Shown in pieces: positions 1-9,562 of a stretch of 64,000 nt of DNA (position 1 is the first letter of the stretch; each line of letters opens with the position of its first letter). Made by a program: the position numbers and the translations under genes. The stretch comes from Acinetobacter larvae. Lineage in GTDB: Bacteria; Pseudomonadota; Gammaproteobacteria; Pseudomonadales; Moraxellaceae. A model generated the notes under the pieces. It made no database searches, was not told the DNA's origin, and was given only the letters and a program-made list of their open reading frames with translations. The stretch lies in contig NZ_CP016895.1 of assembly GCF_001704115.1 (NCBI RefSeq), positions 620,001 through 684,000 of the forward strand, given 5' to 3'.

Positions 1-316
1 CGTGCTCTATTCAGCCTTAAAAGCCTTTGCACAAACCAGTCTGGGTGCTGGATTGGCAAATATCTGCCGCAATGCACTTGGTTTCGATGCACTCTATAAT
101 ATTGTGTTTGTAAAACCGTATTTACTCCTAGCAAAAATCTTTGGTCGTGATCCTATTGATGGATTGTGGTTGATGCTACCAGCCATAGTGCGTGGTGGTA
201 ATAAATTTACCAGTGCACGTCAAACCGGTTTGTTACGTGAATACGCATCAAGCATGTCACTTGGTCTAGTGGTGTTACTCATGATTCTAGTCATGCTTCA
301 GGTCGTGGGGGGATAA
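1..316 (+). CDS. nuoL: NADH-quinone oxidoreductase subunit L, C-terminal part
   Basis: This is the last 104 or so residues of the proton-pumping membrane subunit NuoL of respiratory complex I; the gene enters from outside the window, so no start is visible. The assignment rests on position (directly upstream of nuoM and nuoN, with only one base between its TAA and the nuoM ATG) and on the hydrophobic C-terminus, which ends in a membrane helix rich in L, V and M. The visible GTG at position 2 is an internal codon, not a start. The three genes are clearly co-transcribed. Confidence 0.85.
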   Translation, partial: VLYSALKAFAQTSLGAGLANICRNALGFDALYNIVFVKPYLLLAKIFGRDPIDGLWLMLPAIVRGGNKFTSARQTGLLREYASSMSLGLVVLLMILVMLQVVGG

Positions 317-317
317 C

Positions 318-1940
318 ATGGAAATTACAAACAACTGGATCCTTCCTGCACTGATTTTGATCCCATTTATTGCGGGTCTGTTGTGCTGGGTGGTCGATAA
401 GATCGACCAGCATCTACCACGCTACATTGCGTTATTTGGGATGCTGATCACCTTGGGTCTGACGGTATTGGTCGGTACACAAGAAAGCTATCAATATGAA
501 GTAGGTCAAGTCCTTCCAGAATGGGGCGCACAGTTCTTGGTGAACTGGATTCCTTCACTCGGAATTAGTATCCATTTAGCCCTCGATGGCTTATCACTGC
601 TCATGGTCGGTTTAACTGCGCTATTGGGTGTGTTGGCGGTAGGGTGTTCTTGGGGGGAAATCCAAAAGAACGTTGGTTTCTTCCATCTCAACTTGCTGTG
701 GTCTTTGGGCGGTGTGATCGGGGTATTCATTGCCCTCGATATGTTCCTCTTCTTCTTCTTCTGGGAGATGATGTTGGTGCCAATCTATTTCTTGATTGCA
801 CTGTGGGGGCATAAAGGCTCTGAAAACAAATCGCGTGTTTATGCGGCGACCAAGTTCTTTATCTATACCCAAGTCGCAGGTCTGATCATGTTGATCGGTA
901 TCTTGGGTCTGGTGATCTATAGTTATACCTTGACCAATGGTGTCATCTCATTTAACTACTATAGTTTGATGGCAGCAGCACATGTGATGGAAGGTGTATC
1001 TCCAAAACTGGCATACATTCTCATGATTTGTATGTTTATTGGTTTTGCAGTCAAATTGCCAGTCTTCCCATTACATGGCTGGTTACCCGATGCACATGCG
1101 CAAGCACCTACCGCTGGTTCTGTCGATTTAGCCGGGATCTTGATCAAAACTGCAGCCTATGGTCTGTTACGTTTTGTGCTACCGTTCTTCCCTGAATCTT
1201 CAGCACAATTTGCCGATATTGCCATCATCTTTGGTTTAATTGGTATTTTCTACGGTGCATGGTGTGCTTTCCAACAAACCGACATGAAACGTCTGTTGGC
1301 CTATACCTCGATCTCACACATGGGCTTTGTGTTACTTGCTTTATATGCGGGTACCTTAATGAGCTTCCAAGGCTTGATGATCATGATGCTGGCGCACGGT
1401 ATTTCTTCCGCTGCACTGTTTATCATGTGTGGTCAGGTCTACGAACGTTTACATACCCGTGATATGCGTTTGATGGGCGGTATTCGTGGTCAATTACCGT
1501 ATTTGGCCTTCTTCTTAATGTTCTTTATCGCTGCCTTGGTCGGTATTCCAGGTCTTGGTAACTTTATTGGTGAGTTCCTCATTCTGTTGGGTTCATTCAA
1601 TGCTTATCCTGTATATACCATCTTGGCGGCAGTCAGCTTGGTCTTTGCCGGTCTCTATGGTTTGATCCTGATTCATCGTGCTTTATTTGGCACACCGAAT
1701 CCAGCACAACAAGCAAATAACCCGTTACGTGATCTTGCTGGTCGTGAAGTGGCGTTGCTATTGATTTGTGCTGTCAGCCTATTGTGGTTAGGTCTCTACC
1801 CACAAAGCTTCTTGGATATTTCACAGTCTAGTATGGATTGGATCGTACATAGCGATACCAGTTTGAAACCTGTGATTCAACCTGTGATTGATCAAATCTT
1901 GCAACAGATGGCTTCTCAACAACATGTGGAGATGAAATAG
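318..1940 (+). CDS. nuoM: NADH-quinone oxidoreductase subunit M
   Basis: Antiporter-like proton-pumping subunit of complex I in the inner membrane. The 540-residue protein has about 14 hydrophobic segments. The membrane glutamate of the NuoM family is seen in FFFFFWEMMLVPIYF (Glu about 150). The channel lysine is in FAVKLPVFPLHGWLPDAHA (Lys about 246), followed by the family hallmark APTAGSVDLAGILIK. Length is slightly above the roughly 509 residues of the E. coli protein. It lies between nuoL and nuoN with gaps of 1 and 2 bases, so translational coupling is likely. Confidence 0.96.
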   Translation: MEITNNWILPALILIPFIAGLLCWVVDKIDQHLPRYIALFGMLITLGLTVLVGTQESYQYEVGQVLPEWGAQFLVNWIPSLGISIHLALDGLSLLMVGLTALLGVLAVGCSWGEIQKNVGFFHLNLLWSLGGVIGVFIALDMFLFFFFWEMMLVPIYFLIALWGHKGSENKSRVYAATKFFIYTQVAGLIMLIGILGLVIYSYTLTNGVISFNYYSLMAAAHVMEGVSPKLAYILMICMFIGFAVKLPVFPLHGWLPDAHAQAPTAGSVDLAGILIKTAAYGLLRFVLPFFPESSAQFADIAIIFGLIGIFYGAWCAFQQTDMKRLLAYTSISHMGFVLLALYAGTLMSFQGLMIMMLAHGISSAALFIMCGQVYERLHTRDMRLMGGIRGQLPYLAFFLMFFIAALVGIPGLGNFIGEFLILLGSFNAYPVYTILAAVSLVFAGLYGLILIHRALFGTPNPAQQANNPLRDLAGREVALLLICAVSLLWLGLYPQSFLDISQSSMDWIVHSDTSLKPVIQPVIDQILQQMASQQHVEMK

Positions 1941-1942
1941 TT

Positions 1943-3511
1943 ATGAACTTCACACTATCTTTCTCTGCGCTGATGCCTTTGGCACCTGTGATGATCGTAG
2001 CATTGACCTTGATTGCGGTCATGCTATTGATTGCGGTCAAACGTAATCATAATCTGGTCGCAACGGCTACCGTGGTTGGGCTGAATCTTGCAGCATTAAA
2101 TCTGATCTTGATGTGGTTTGGTCCAGCAGTGCCAGAACAACAAGTGATGGGCTTATTTGCAGTCGATCGTTTTACGCTGTTTTATCAATTCATGATTTTA
2201 GTGGCAGCATTAGCCTGCTGTACTTTGTCACATGCGTATATCGAAAGTTACAAAGACAACCGCGAAGAACTGTATTTGATGATGTTGGCATCCACCGCAG
2301 GTGCGATGCTCATGGTGGCAAGTAATCACTATGCATCGTTCTTTATTAGTTTAGAGTTGATGTCTATTCCTTTGTATGGCTTGTTGGCTTATACCCATCA
2401 ACGCGGTAAATCTTTAGAGGCAGGTTTAAAATACCTTGTGCTCTCCGCAACAGCATCTGCGATGTTGCTTATGGGAATGGCTTATATCTATGCCTATACA
2501 GGAACCTTGTCTTTTGTAGACCCTCAAGCGCTACAAGGGATCTTGAGTGGCTTCTATGACAAAGTGCCTACACCTGCTTTGGTCCTCGGTCTTGGCTTGA
2601 TGATCTGTGCAGTGGCCTTTAAATTGTCGATGGCTCCATTTCATAAATGGACACCAGATGTTTATGCGGGTGCACCAGCACCGATTGCAACTTTCTTGGG
2701 TACCGTAGCCAAAGTTGCCATGATTGGTCTATTCATTCGCTTTGTGATGTCTTCAGGTTTGATCTTATTACCAAACGTTCTGTTGATTCTGATCATCATT
2801 GCGACACTGTCGATCATTGTGGGTAACTTACTCGCGGTGCGTCAGGTTAACCTCAAACGTATTTTGGCATATTCATCCATTGCACATTTTGGTTATATCT
2901 TGGTGGGCTTGGTCAGTATCAACTATACCGACATGTTCCGTGGCGTAGCACAGGGGATCAGCACTGTCGATACGCAAGCGGTGACGGTTTATGTCTTGAC
3001 CTATGTCTTGACCACGATCGGTGCCTTTGGTGTCGTGACCTTAATGTCTAGCCCATATAACAATCGTGATGAAGCTGAAAGCTTGGCTGACTATCGCGGC
3101 ATGTTCTGGCGTCGTCCGATTTTGACGGCTGTACTGACCTTGATGATGCTCTCTCTGGCAGGTATTCCATTAACTGCGGGCTTTATTGCCAAGTTTATGG
3201 TGATCAAACAAGCAGTGATGATGGGCAGTTGGTTCTTGTCAGCCATGGTGATTGTGGGCAGTGGTATCGGTTTATATTATTATCTCCGCGTGATTGTGGT
3301 GATGTATATGACACCACCTGAACAACCACGGATTGAAGCTGTGCGTCACTGGGGGCAACAAGCAGGTGGTTTGATGGTACTTGGTGCGACTGCTTTGGTC
3401 TTTGTCTTAGGTGTTTATCCAGAGCCAATGTTGCAGCTCGCAAAACTTGCAACATTCTCAATCGATCCTCAATTGATTCAACTAGGATTTATGCTATTTG
3501 TTCAGCAGTAA
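1943..3511 (+). CDS. nuoN: NADH-quinone oxidoreductase subunit N
   Basis: Third antiporter-like subunit of complex I and the last gene of the nuo operon. The 522-residue, strongly hydrophobic protein carries the family motif FKLSMAPFHKWTPDVYAGAP in the middle and LKRILAYSSIAHFGYIL further on, both typical of NuoN. Start ATG lies two bases after the nuoM stop. A rho-independent terminator follows about 70 bases downstream, which marks the operon end. Confidence 0.96.
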   Translation: MNFTLSFSALMPLAPVMIVALTLIAVMLLIAVKRNHNLVATATVVGLNLAALNLILMWFGPAVPEQQVMGLFAVDRFTLFYQFMILVAALACCTLSHAYIESYKDNREELYLMMLASTAGAMLMVASNHYASFFISLELMSIPLYGLLAYTHQRGKSLEAGLKYLVLSATASAMLLMGMAYIYAYTGTLSFVDPQALQGILSGFYDKVPTPALVLGLGLMICAVAFKLSMAPFHKWTPDVYAGAPAPIATFLGTVAKVAMIGLFIRFVMSSGLILLPNVLLILIIIATLSIIVGNLLAVRQVNLKRILAYSSIAHFGYILVGLVSINYTDMFRGVAQGISTVDTQAVTVYVLTYVLTTIGAFGVVTLMSSPYNNRDEAESLADYRGMFWRRPILTAVLTLMMLSLAGIPLTAGFIAKFMVIKQAVMMGSWFLSAMVIVGSGIGLYYYLRVIVVMYMTPPEQPRIEAVRHWGQQAGGLMVLGATALVFVLGVYPEPMLQLAKLATFSIDPQLIQLGFMLFVQQ

Positions 3512-3578
3512 ATCGTATAAGTTTTGGCATGAGCTGGTTATTTTTAATCAGCTTAGGTCTTAATTTAGAGAAATCAAC

Positions 3579-3607
3579 AAAAGCCCTCATAGATTGAGGG
3601 CTTTTTG
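3579..3607 (+). terminator. Rho-independent terminator of the nuo operon
   Basis: Stem AAAGCCCTCA / TTGAGGGCTTT with a short loop, followed by a T run. It sits 68 bases after the nuoN stop and before upp, so it closes the nuo transcript. Confidence 0.85.
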
Positions 3608-3683
3608 TGCAGAAAAGATAAGAATCACTTTACAATTCGTTTTATAATAGCTGCAGTTTAACTATATTTTTTAGGTTCCTCCT

Positions 3684-4319
3684 GTGCCCATTCAAGAAAT
3701 TCGACATCCACTCATTCAACATAAATTGGGTTTATTACGTCGTAACGATATCAGCACCAAAAACTTCCGTGAACTCGCGCAAGAAGTCACTATGCTTTTG
3801 ACGTATGAAGCGACCAAAGATTTGGCGATGTGCGATCATGAGGTTGATGGTTGGGCTGGAAAAGTAACCACACAACGTATTGCCGGTAAAAAAATTACTG
3901 TCGTGCCGATCTTACGTGCCGGAATTGGTATGTTGGAAGGCTTCTTAAATCTGATTCCAAGTGCCAAGGTCTCTGTTTTGGGCTTAGAGCGTGATGAAGA
4001 AACGCTACAGGCACGCACCTACTATAAGAAACTCGTTCCAGATGTACAAAACCGTATTGCCATGATCATTGACCCCATGTTGGCGACGGGGGCATCTTTG
4101 ATTGCTGCGATTGATGTACTCAAAGCCAGTGGTTGTAAAGATATTCGCGTGATGGTGCTGGTTGCTGCGCCTGAAGGAATTGCCAAAGTTGCGGCAGCAC
4201 ATCCCGATGTAATGATCTTTACCGCATCGATTGACCAAGGTCTGAACCCACAAGGGTATATCGTGCCGGGTTTAGGCGATGCTGGCGATAAAATTTTTGG
4301 TAGTGTACAAAAAGACTAA
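3684..4319 (+). CDS. upp: Uracil phosphoribosyltransferase
   Basis: Pyrimidine salvage enzyme making UMP from uracil and PRPP in the cytoplasm. The 211-residue length matches the family. The PRPP-binding loop DPMLATGAS is at about residues 130-138, and the uracil-binding C-terminal signature [15 protein letters not shown] is at about 192-206. The start is GTG ([10 protein letters not shown]), which fits the usual short N-terminus before the HPL motif; the ribosome site in front is weak. It is monocistronic between two terminators. Confidence 0.97.
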   Translation: MPIQEIRHPLIQHKLGLLRRNDISTKNFRELAQEVTMLLTYEATKDLAMCDHEVDGWAGKVTTQRIAGKKITVVPILRAGIGMLEGFLNLIPSAKVSVLGLERDEETLQARTYYKKLVPDVQNRIAMIIDPMLATGASLIAAIDVLKASGCKDIRVMVLVAAPEGIAKVAAAHPDVMIFTASIDQGLNPQGYIVPGLGDAGDKIFGSVQKD

Positions 4320-4350
4320 AAGTCTGATATCGATTTGCCAATCTGCGATC

Positions 4351-4390
4351 AAGAACTGCATTCAGCAATGGATGCGGTTCTTATTTTTTA
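4351..4390 (+). terminator. Rho-independent terminator after upp
   Basis: Stem AAGAACTGCAT (4351-4361) pairs with ATGCGGTTCTT (4372-4382) with one G-U pair, and is followed by TATTTTTTA. It lies 32 bases after the upp stop. Confidence 0.8.
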
Positions 4391-4499
4391 TTTTTATCGG
4401 CATCGGCATTAGGCTGCGATATATTTTAAATCTAAGCTATGATCAGATGCTATCGTTCCGTAAAATCAGATCATCAAAGGGATAGATGAGTTTTAGCAA

Positions 4500-4919
4500 A
4501 TGCAAAAAGCGATTTTGGGTTTCATATTGGCGGTCAGTGTAGCCTTTTCAAATAGTATTCGGGCAGAAGAGGTTTATTTTCAGTATGGTGATATTGCTTA
4601 TGCTTTTGAATTGGATTCAATAGAGTTTTATCCATCGACTCAAAGTAAATTTAAAATTACAGCGATTAGAAAATTAGTTGGCGTACCTGAAACAAAATTT
4701 TATACTGGTAAATTTGAAGAAGATACCATTGCCCAATACCATATGGCTTTTGATTGTGCACATCAAAGCATACAGATTTTAGATTTTATGATTGGCGATA
4801 AAAATAATGGTGCAGTGAAATATAAGAGTGATAAAAAAGGTGAAATCATAAAAGCGCATGCTGGTCATGATTTGGCTATGCTTAATTTAGTCTGTGAAAA
4901 TGCCAAAAACATAAAATAA
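4500..4919 (+). CDS. Hypothetical periplasmic protein
   Basis: A 139-residue protein I do not recognise. The first 22 residues form a clear Sec signal peptide (one Lys, a hydrophobic core, then SIRA before EEVYF), so the mature protein of about 117 residues is probably periplasmic. The mature part holds two cysteines (in FDCAHQ and LVCENA) that could form a disulfide, and is rich in K, D and aromatic residues with no membrane helix. There is no good Shine-Dalgarno close to the ATG, so the start is moderately sure. It stands alone between upp and the lysR-type gene. Confidence 0.7.
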   Translation: MQKAILGFILAVSVAFSNSIRAEEVYFQYGDIAYAFELDSIEFYPSTQSKFKITAIRKLVGVPETKFYTGKFEEDTIAQYHMAFDCAHQSIQILDFMIGDKNNGAVKYKSDKKGEIIKAHAGHDLAMLNLVCENAKNIK

Positions 4920-4948
4920 CAGCCCGCAAGGCTTTGCTTTACGCGCTT

Positions 4949-4986
4949 AACAAGCCAATAATGCTTAGATGATTTATTGGCTTGTT
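4949..4986. terminator. Long perfect inverted repeat, possible bidirectional terminator
   Basis: AACAAGCCAATAA (4949-4961) is perfectly repeated in inverse orientation at 4974-4986 with a 12-base loop; CGCG blocks just outside could extend it. It sits between the converging ends of the secreted hypothetical and the finR-like gene. There is no long T run on either side, so terminator function is inferred from position. Confidence 0.5.
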
Positions 4987-5063
4987 CGCGTTTGATATAG
5001 CGCTTGTATGCACCAGCAGGCATTGCCCATATATTGGCAATTAATCGATATGATGGCTGTGTG

Positions 5064-5966
5064 CTATTCGCCTTCCTCACCTTTGAGTGGAATACCACAA
5101 AAATTCATAAAGGCTTTCAGCCCCGGACCTTGGTATTTCTGACGATGCGCTAACATAAATAATGGTCGACTGAGCTGCCAAAATGGTGTGTGCAGGACGA
5201 CCAATTGTTGCTCTTTGAGTAAAGGGGCAATGGCAAGTTTGGAAATACAAGAGATCCCTAAACCACCTGCGACAATTTTTAAGATCGCTTCATTGTGACC
5301 CAATGTGAGACGAATTTTGGCATGCTCTAGGTCTGGTAAAATGGCATGGTCAAAAATTTCTCGTGTGCCAGAACCTTCTTCGCGTAAAATCCATTCGACA
5401 TAATTGAAATCTTGTGGATGTAACGGTCGATTCAGCTGTACCAGAGGATGATTCGGCGCGCAGCACACGGCTAGTTCGTCATTTCGCCACGGAATACAAT
5501 GTAATTGTGGTAGGTGACAAGAGCCTTCGATCAGGGCTAAGTCGAGTTGAAATTGATTGACAGCTTCAATCATCTGTCTGGTATTGCCAACTTGTAATTG
5601 TAAATGCGCTTTTGGACGAATTTTTAAAAAATCTGCCATTAGGTCTGGCATTAAATAATCACTGATCGTTAATGTTGCGCCAATTCTTAAGTCTACGCTT
5701 TGTAGTTCACCTTTTGCGGCTTGTTCAAATGCTTCGCAACGCCCTAAAATTTCCAGTGCTTGGGGTAAGAGATAACGCCCCAAATCATTCAACTGTAAGC
5801 GTTTGCCTAAGCGGTCAAACAGAGGAGCTCCTAAACCATCCTCTAAATCTGCCAATGCCATACTTGCGGCACTTTGTGTTAATCGGACTGCTTCACTGGC
5901 TTTGGTGACAGTGCCTTCTTGTGCAACAGCAACAAATACCGCCAATTGGCGTAAGGTCATGCGCAT
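5064..5966 (-). CDS. finR: LysR-family transcriptional regulator, FinR-like
   Basis: DNA-binding activator/repressor of the LysR family, 300 residues. The winged helix-turn-helix spans residues 1-62 (MRMTLRQLAVFVAVAQEGTV, then LTQSAASMALADLE). The effector-binding domain spans about 90-290. It is divergent from a ferredoxin-NADP reductase gene 85 bases away, the same arrangement as finR-fpr in Pseudomonas, where FinR activates fpr under superoxide or sulfur-related stress. The name is inferred from this arrangement. ATG at residue 3 is an alternative start. Confidence 0.75.
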   Translation of the reverse strand: MRMTLRQLAVFVAVAQEGTVTKASEAVRLTQSAASMALADLEDGLGAPLFDRLGKRLQLNDLGRYLLPQALEILGRCEAFEQAAKGELQSVDLRIGATLTISDYLMPDLMADFLKIRPKAHLQLQVGNTRQMIEAVNQFQLDLALIEGSCHLPQLHCIPWRNDELAVCCAPNHPLVQLNRPLHPQDFNYVEWILREEGSGTREIFDHAILPDLEHAKIRLTLGHNEAILKIVAGGLGISCISKLAIAPLLKEQQLVVLHTPFWQLSRPLFMLAHRQKYQGPGLKAFMNFCGIPLKGEEGE

Positions 5967-6051
5967 TGTTTCTGCCTTAACACTTTTAAAATATCAATAA
6001 ATTATACAGTTATGCTAGGATAAACAACATCCCTGCTATCACGTAGTTCGT

Positions 6052-6813
6052 ATGTCTTTAGATAAATACAGCGTAGAAAAAGTTTTAACTGTGCATCATT
6101 GGGCAAAGAATCTGTTTAGTTTCACCATGACGCGCCCTGCACATTTTAAATTCACTGCGGGGCAATTTGCTCGCATTGGCGTTAAAGTGGGAGATGAACT
6201 GGTTATACGCGCTTATTCCGTGGTGTCCTCACCTTATGATGAGATATTAGAGTTTTTCTCCATTGTGGTTCCAGATGGTGCTTTAACGGCCAAATTACAG
6301 CATCTACAAGTGGGCGATGATATTTATTTAGAAAAAATTTCTTATGGTTTTCTGACATTGAATCGCTTCCAACAGCCCTTGCCCAATGATTTATGGCTAT
6401 TGGCAACGGGAACAGGTTTGGCGCCTTTTTTATCTATTTTGCAAGATTTTGATGTATGGAAAAATTATCAACATATACACTTGGTATATAGTGTCCGAAA
6501 CCGTGATGAATTGGCGTATCAGGAGCGTATCCAACAGATTGTTGCGGACTTTTCTGAGCAGCATTGTGGGTTCCAATATGTACCGATTATTACTCGTGAT
6601 CCAGCGGCTGAGTTGCATCAACGTTTACCCGTCTTGATTGAAAATGGTCAATTAGAACAGTTTGTTGGTTATGAGTTTAATCCTGAGACCAGTCATATTA
6701 TGTTATGTGGCAACCCGCAAATGGTTGAAGATACCAAGGCTGCGCTGAAAGCGCGCGGTTTAACCATGAATCGCCGAGGTGAGGGCAATATTGCGGTGGA
6801 AAATTATTGGTAG
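6052..6813 (+). CDS. fpr: Ferredoxin--NADP+ reductase
   Basis: FAD enzyme passing electrons between NADPH and ferredoxin or flavodoxin, soluble, 253 residues. The FAD-binding RAYS motif is at residues 53-56, the nucleotide-binding GTGLAPFLSIL is at about 120-130, the MLCGNPQMV motif lies near residue 225, and the C-terminus ends in an aromatic residue as in bacterial Fpr (ENYW). It is divergent from the LysR-type gene, which probably regulates it. Confidence 0.92.
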   Translation: MSLDKYSVEKVLTVHHWAKNLFSFTMTRPAHFKFTAGQFARIGVKVGDELVIRAYSVVSSPYDEILEFFSIVVPDGALTAKLQHLQVGDDIYLEKISYGFLTLNRFQQPLPNDLWLLATGTGLAPFLSILQDFDVWKNYQHIHLVYSVRNRDELAYQERIQQIVADFSEQHCGFQYVPIITRDPAAELHQRLPVLIENGQLEQFVGYEFNPETSHIMLCGNPQMVEDTKAALKARGLTMNRRGEGNIAVENYW

Positions 6814-6857
6814 CTTGATTGTCAAATTCAGCGTGAGGTTTTGGTGGTTTTGTGGAT

Positions 6858-7280
6858 TTAGTGCACTAACATATCCATAAAGTCACGTAGCTCAGTAATT
6901 GCAATGTCGATATTGCTACATAACCAAGTCGGTTCAAAGATTCCCATATAATAATCTAGGCGTTCTGCTGGTACGATAATACGTACAGGACAGTCTTCCT
7001 CTAATAAGCGCCAAGGGACTAAGGGAACATCTTGATCTAGATAAGCCAATACCTCTTGAATATCGATAATCATGGCATTGACACAATCTGGAAACGGCAT
7101 GACTGAAAATTCATCGCTACGGCGACGAAAGTATTCTAAGTCTCCCCATTTTAAAAATAGGCTAGGCTTTTGAAAACTAATAATGCCGATCAAATGATCG
7201 TCACGCGTGTGATGTAGAGAGCACTGATGCGTAACATCGGTGTCTAGTTCAAGCGAAACGGTTTGTCGTGGATAAGCCAT
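6858..7280 (-). CDS. Hypothetical cytoplasmic protein
   Basis: A 140-residue protein without signal peptide or membrane helix; I do not recognise a family. It has an overall acidic composition and conserved-looking tryptophans (LKWGDLEYF, VPWRLLEED, FEPTWLCSN). It is transcribed in the same direction as the upstream ABC exporter gene, with 67 bases between them, so the two may share a transcript. No functional inference is justified beyond that. Confidence 0.65.
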   Translation of the reverse strand: MAYPRQTVSLELDTDVTHQCSLHHTRDDHLIGIISFQKPSLFLKWGDLEYFRRRSDEFSVMPFPDCVNAMIIDIQEVLAYLDQDVPLVPWRLLEEDCPVRIIVPAERLDYYMGIFEPTWLCSNIDIAITELRDFMDMLVH

Positions 7281-7347
7281 AATGCATTTGGATAAAAAAT
7301 ACAGCGCACATTATAGCTGAAATCCACTGAAAAAACCGCCTCATTGT

Positions 7348-9015
7348 CTAAATAGCGGTTGCTGAAAGCGATTCAAGCTGCTCCGTATTGCGATAGACCT
7401 GTAGTTGGCTGTCTTGGATTTTTATTATTAAATCAAAATGTTGCAAATAGGATGCATCATGACTAATACAGATCATGGTTTTAGCCCGATGCACCGCAAA
7501 GATAAATTGCCAAACTTGTGTGGCTACCTCGCCATCTAAGGATGCAGTTGGTTCATCAAAGTATATAATCGGGCTGTGCATATACGCTGTTCTTAAAATA
7601 TCAAGGCGTTTTTTCTCACCACCCGACAATTGCTCAATAGCAACAGTTTCAGTTAAAAGTCGTTGAATCGTCGTTTCGGCAAAGCCGAGCGTTTGTAAAT
7701 GTTCTCGACAACTTTCAGGTTCAGCATGTAAATAATCCAATAAAATACTGCGCTGAAAATCACCACTAAGAAAATCTGGAAATTGTGCTGACACTGAGCG
7801 ACATTGTGCCAGTTGTTGCGCACTGAAATCGTGTAGATCTGTCGCATCGACATATACGGTTTGTGGTAGATCGATAATACCCGCCAGAATTTTCATGAGT
7901 GTGGTTTTCCCTTCACCTGTGGCACCCACAATCACAACTTTCATTCCTGCCTCAATTTGAAAGCTGCTAGGGTTGGTCAGTGTTTTATATGGATGTATCT
8001 CATATTGGAAAGCTTGTATGGTCAGTATAGGTGGAGTTTGAACATCATACGGGGTGTTGGCTTGCATGCGAATATTGTCTAAAGCGAGAATATGATCTAA
8101 CTGCGCTTTATCGAGTTTAAACTGATCATATTCTTTATATGCCTCGGTCAGGCTAATAATATTACCCATAAAGATTGCTGCCAAACTATAAATCACCACA
8201 AAGTCACCAATACTGATGCGCTGTTGTTGTAAAAAAATATAAACACCGAGCAACATGATCATACAGCTTGCTAAATTGAGCAAAATAAACTGTGTCGATT
8301 TTAAGCTCTCTGAATAAAATGACAGGATGCTGCTCTTTTGCGCATAATCCCGATAACTTCGATTTAACTGTTGGGCAGACTTATCCAGACTATTTAAACT
8401 CTTAATGCTGCGTGCGGCTAAAAACGTTTCTGCAAAGTCATCACTGAGCTGGTCTTCTGTGTCATTAATGGCTTGAATATGTGGGCGTCTACATTTAATG
8501 GCATAGGAAATACAGCACACCGATAAAATCGACCAGACCATTAAAAATAAGACCAGACTGAGATTGGCGGTATACGCCAAATATACGGCAATCAGCACCA
8601 GCCCAATACTATTGGGGAGCAAAATATTAGCAATAAAAAGAAAGAGTTTCTCATAAGCCAAGGTGCCGCGTTCTAGCTGTCGAATCAGTGAACCCAAACC
8701 TTTTTGTTCAAAGAATTGATAGTCTTTTTGAAAAATAACACGCACCATTGCAATAGAAAATTGTCTGAGTATTTCTTGAAAGGTTTGCGTAATTTTTTGC
8801 ACCAAAAAGGGCGCCATACAGGCATATAAAATACTGATAGCAGCACTGAGGAGTAACAGCGACATAATGTCGCTTTGTCCCTCAGCTAATCGGTCCAGTA
8901 CTTTACCAAAGATGATCGGGATAACTAATATCAGCAGGCGCAAAATAAAGGAGAAGAAAAGCGCGATACCAATTGCTATGCCTTGTTGTTGTACGATTCT
9001 TAAAATGGGTGACAT
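7348..9015 (-). CDS. ABC transporter, fused permease and ATPase (exporter half)
   Basis: A type IV ABC exporter half-transporter of 555 residues, expected to work as a dimer in the inner membrane. Six membrane helices lie within about residues 12-295. The ATPase domain has Walker A GATGEGKTT (364-372), signature LSGGE (463-467), Walker B IIYFDEP (483-489) and the switch histidine in CISHD (519). The linker and transmembrane domain do not point to a known substrate. No peptidase C39 domain or partner membrane-fusion gene is adjacent, so the substrate is unknown. Gene order suggests it leads a two-gene unit with the downstream hypothetical. Confidence 0.88.
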   Translation of the reverse strand: MSPILRIVQQQGIAIGIALFFSFILRLLILVIPIIFGKVLDRLAEGQSDIMSLLLLSAAISILYACMAPFLVQKITQTFQEILRQFSIAMVRVIFQKDYQFFEQKGLGSLIRQLERGTLAYEKLFLFIANILLPNSIGLVLIAVYLAYTANLSLVLFLMVWSILSVCCISYAIKCRRPHIQAINDTEDQLSDDFAETFLAARSIKSLNSLDKSAQQLNRSYRDYAQKSSILSFYSESLKSTQFILLNLASCMIMLLGVYIFLQQQRISIGDFVVIYSLAAIFMGNIISLTEAYKEYDQFKLDKAQLDHILALDNIRMQANTPYDVQTPPILTIQAFQYEIHPYKTLTNPSSFQIEAGMKVVIVGATGEGKTTLMKILAGIIDLPQTVYVDATDLHDFSAQQLAQCRSVSAQFPDFLSGDFQRSILLDYLHAEPESCREHLQTLGFAETTIQRLLTETVAIEQLSGGEKKRLDILRTAYMHSPIIYFDEPTASLDGEVATQVWQFIFAVHRAKTMICISHDASYLQHFDLIIKIQDSQLQVYRNTEQLESLSATAI

Positions 9016-9562
9016 GTTACTTCCGATCTTGGCATTTTGTGGTTGTGCGATTGATAAAATATTTTAATCAAACTTAAGATATCTCTTTGTGATCTATCGC
9101 TGTCATTTTTTGGCCATTTCTTCTGCATAATATATCCAATAAAAAAATAAGTTTTTAGATATTCATGGCTCTCAATTTCGATAGAAAAGCTTGCAAGTAA
9201 TTGTACGAGTAGGTTTTCTCCTTTCAAAGTCGCTGTCGCGATGCGTTTATTTTTACAGCACTATTTATGTAATCTTGCTTGAGCTTTGTTGCTTAAGTTT
9301 GCTATAAGTAGATCATAAATACATCAAATAAAACAAAATAAAGAGTCTGATATAGTGTTATCTATTTAGCAGACTTATATATTTGTTGTGATGTTAAGCA
9401 CAATTATGTGATAGCATTCTTGCTTATATCTGTTTTTTTCAGCATGTCATGTGAACGGCATAAGCGATTATGTAACTAGGCTAATATTTAATTATTACTA
9501 CTCATTCAATACTTCACAATGTTTTAAGTTGCGCAAAGCAATGATAAGAAGAGGGTATCCAG
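9016..9562. other. Intergenic divergent promoter region
   Basis: This 547-base AT-rich gap separates the divergent ABC exporter and the channel gene and should hold both promoters. An AGAGGG ribosome site stands at about 9551-9556 for the right-hand gene. A TTG-initiated 75-codon frame on the minus strand (9000-9227) overlaps the exporter start and is not convincing. I see no RNA gene or terminator. Confidence 0.5.

Noticed and set aside
4279..4485. Plus-strand frame of 68 codons after upp
   Set aside because: It overlaps the upp end in another frame and covers the upp terminator.
9000..9227. Minus-strand frame of 75 codons ahead of the ABC exporter
   Set aside because: It begins with TTG, overlaps the exporter start and shows no ribosome site or protein-like pattern.
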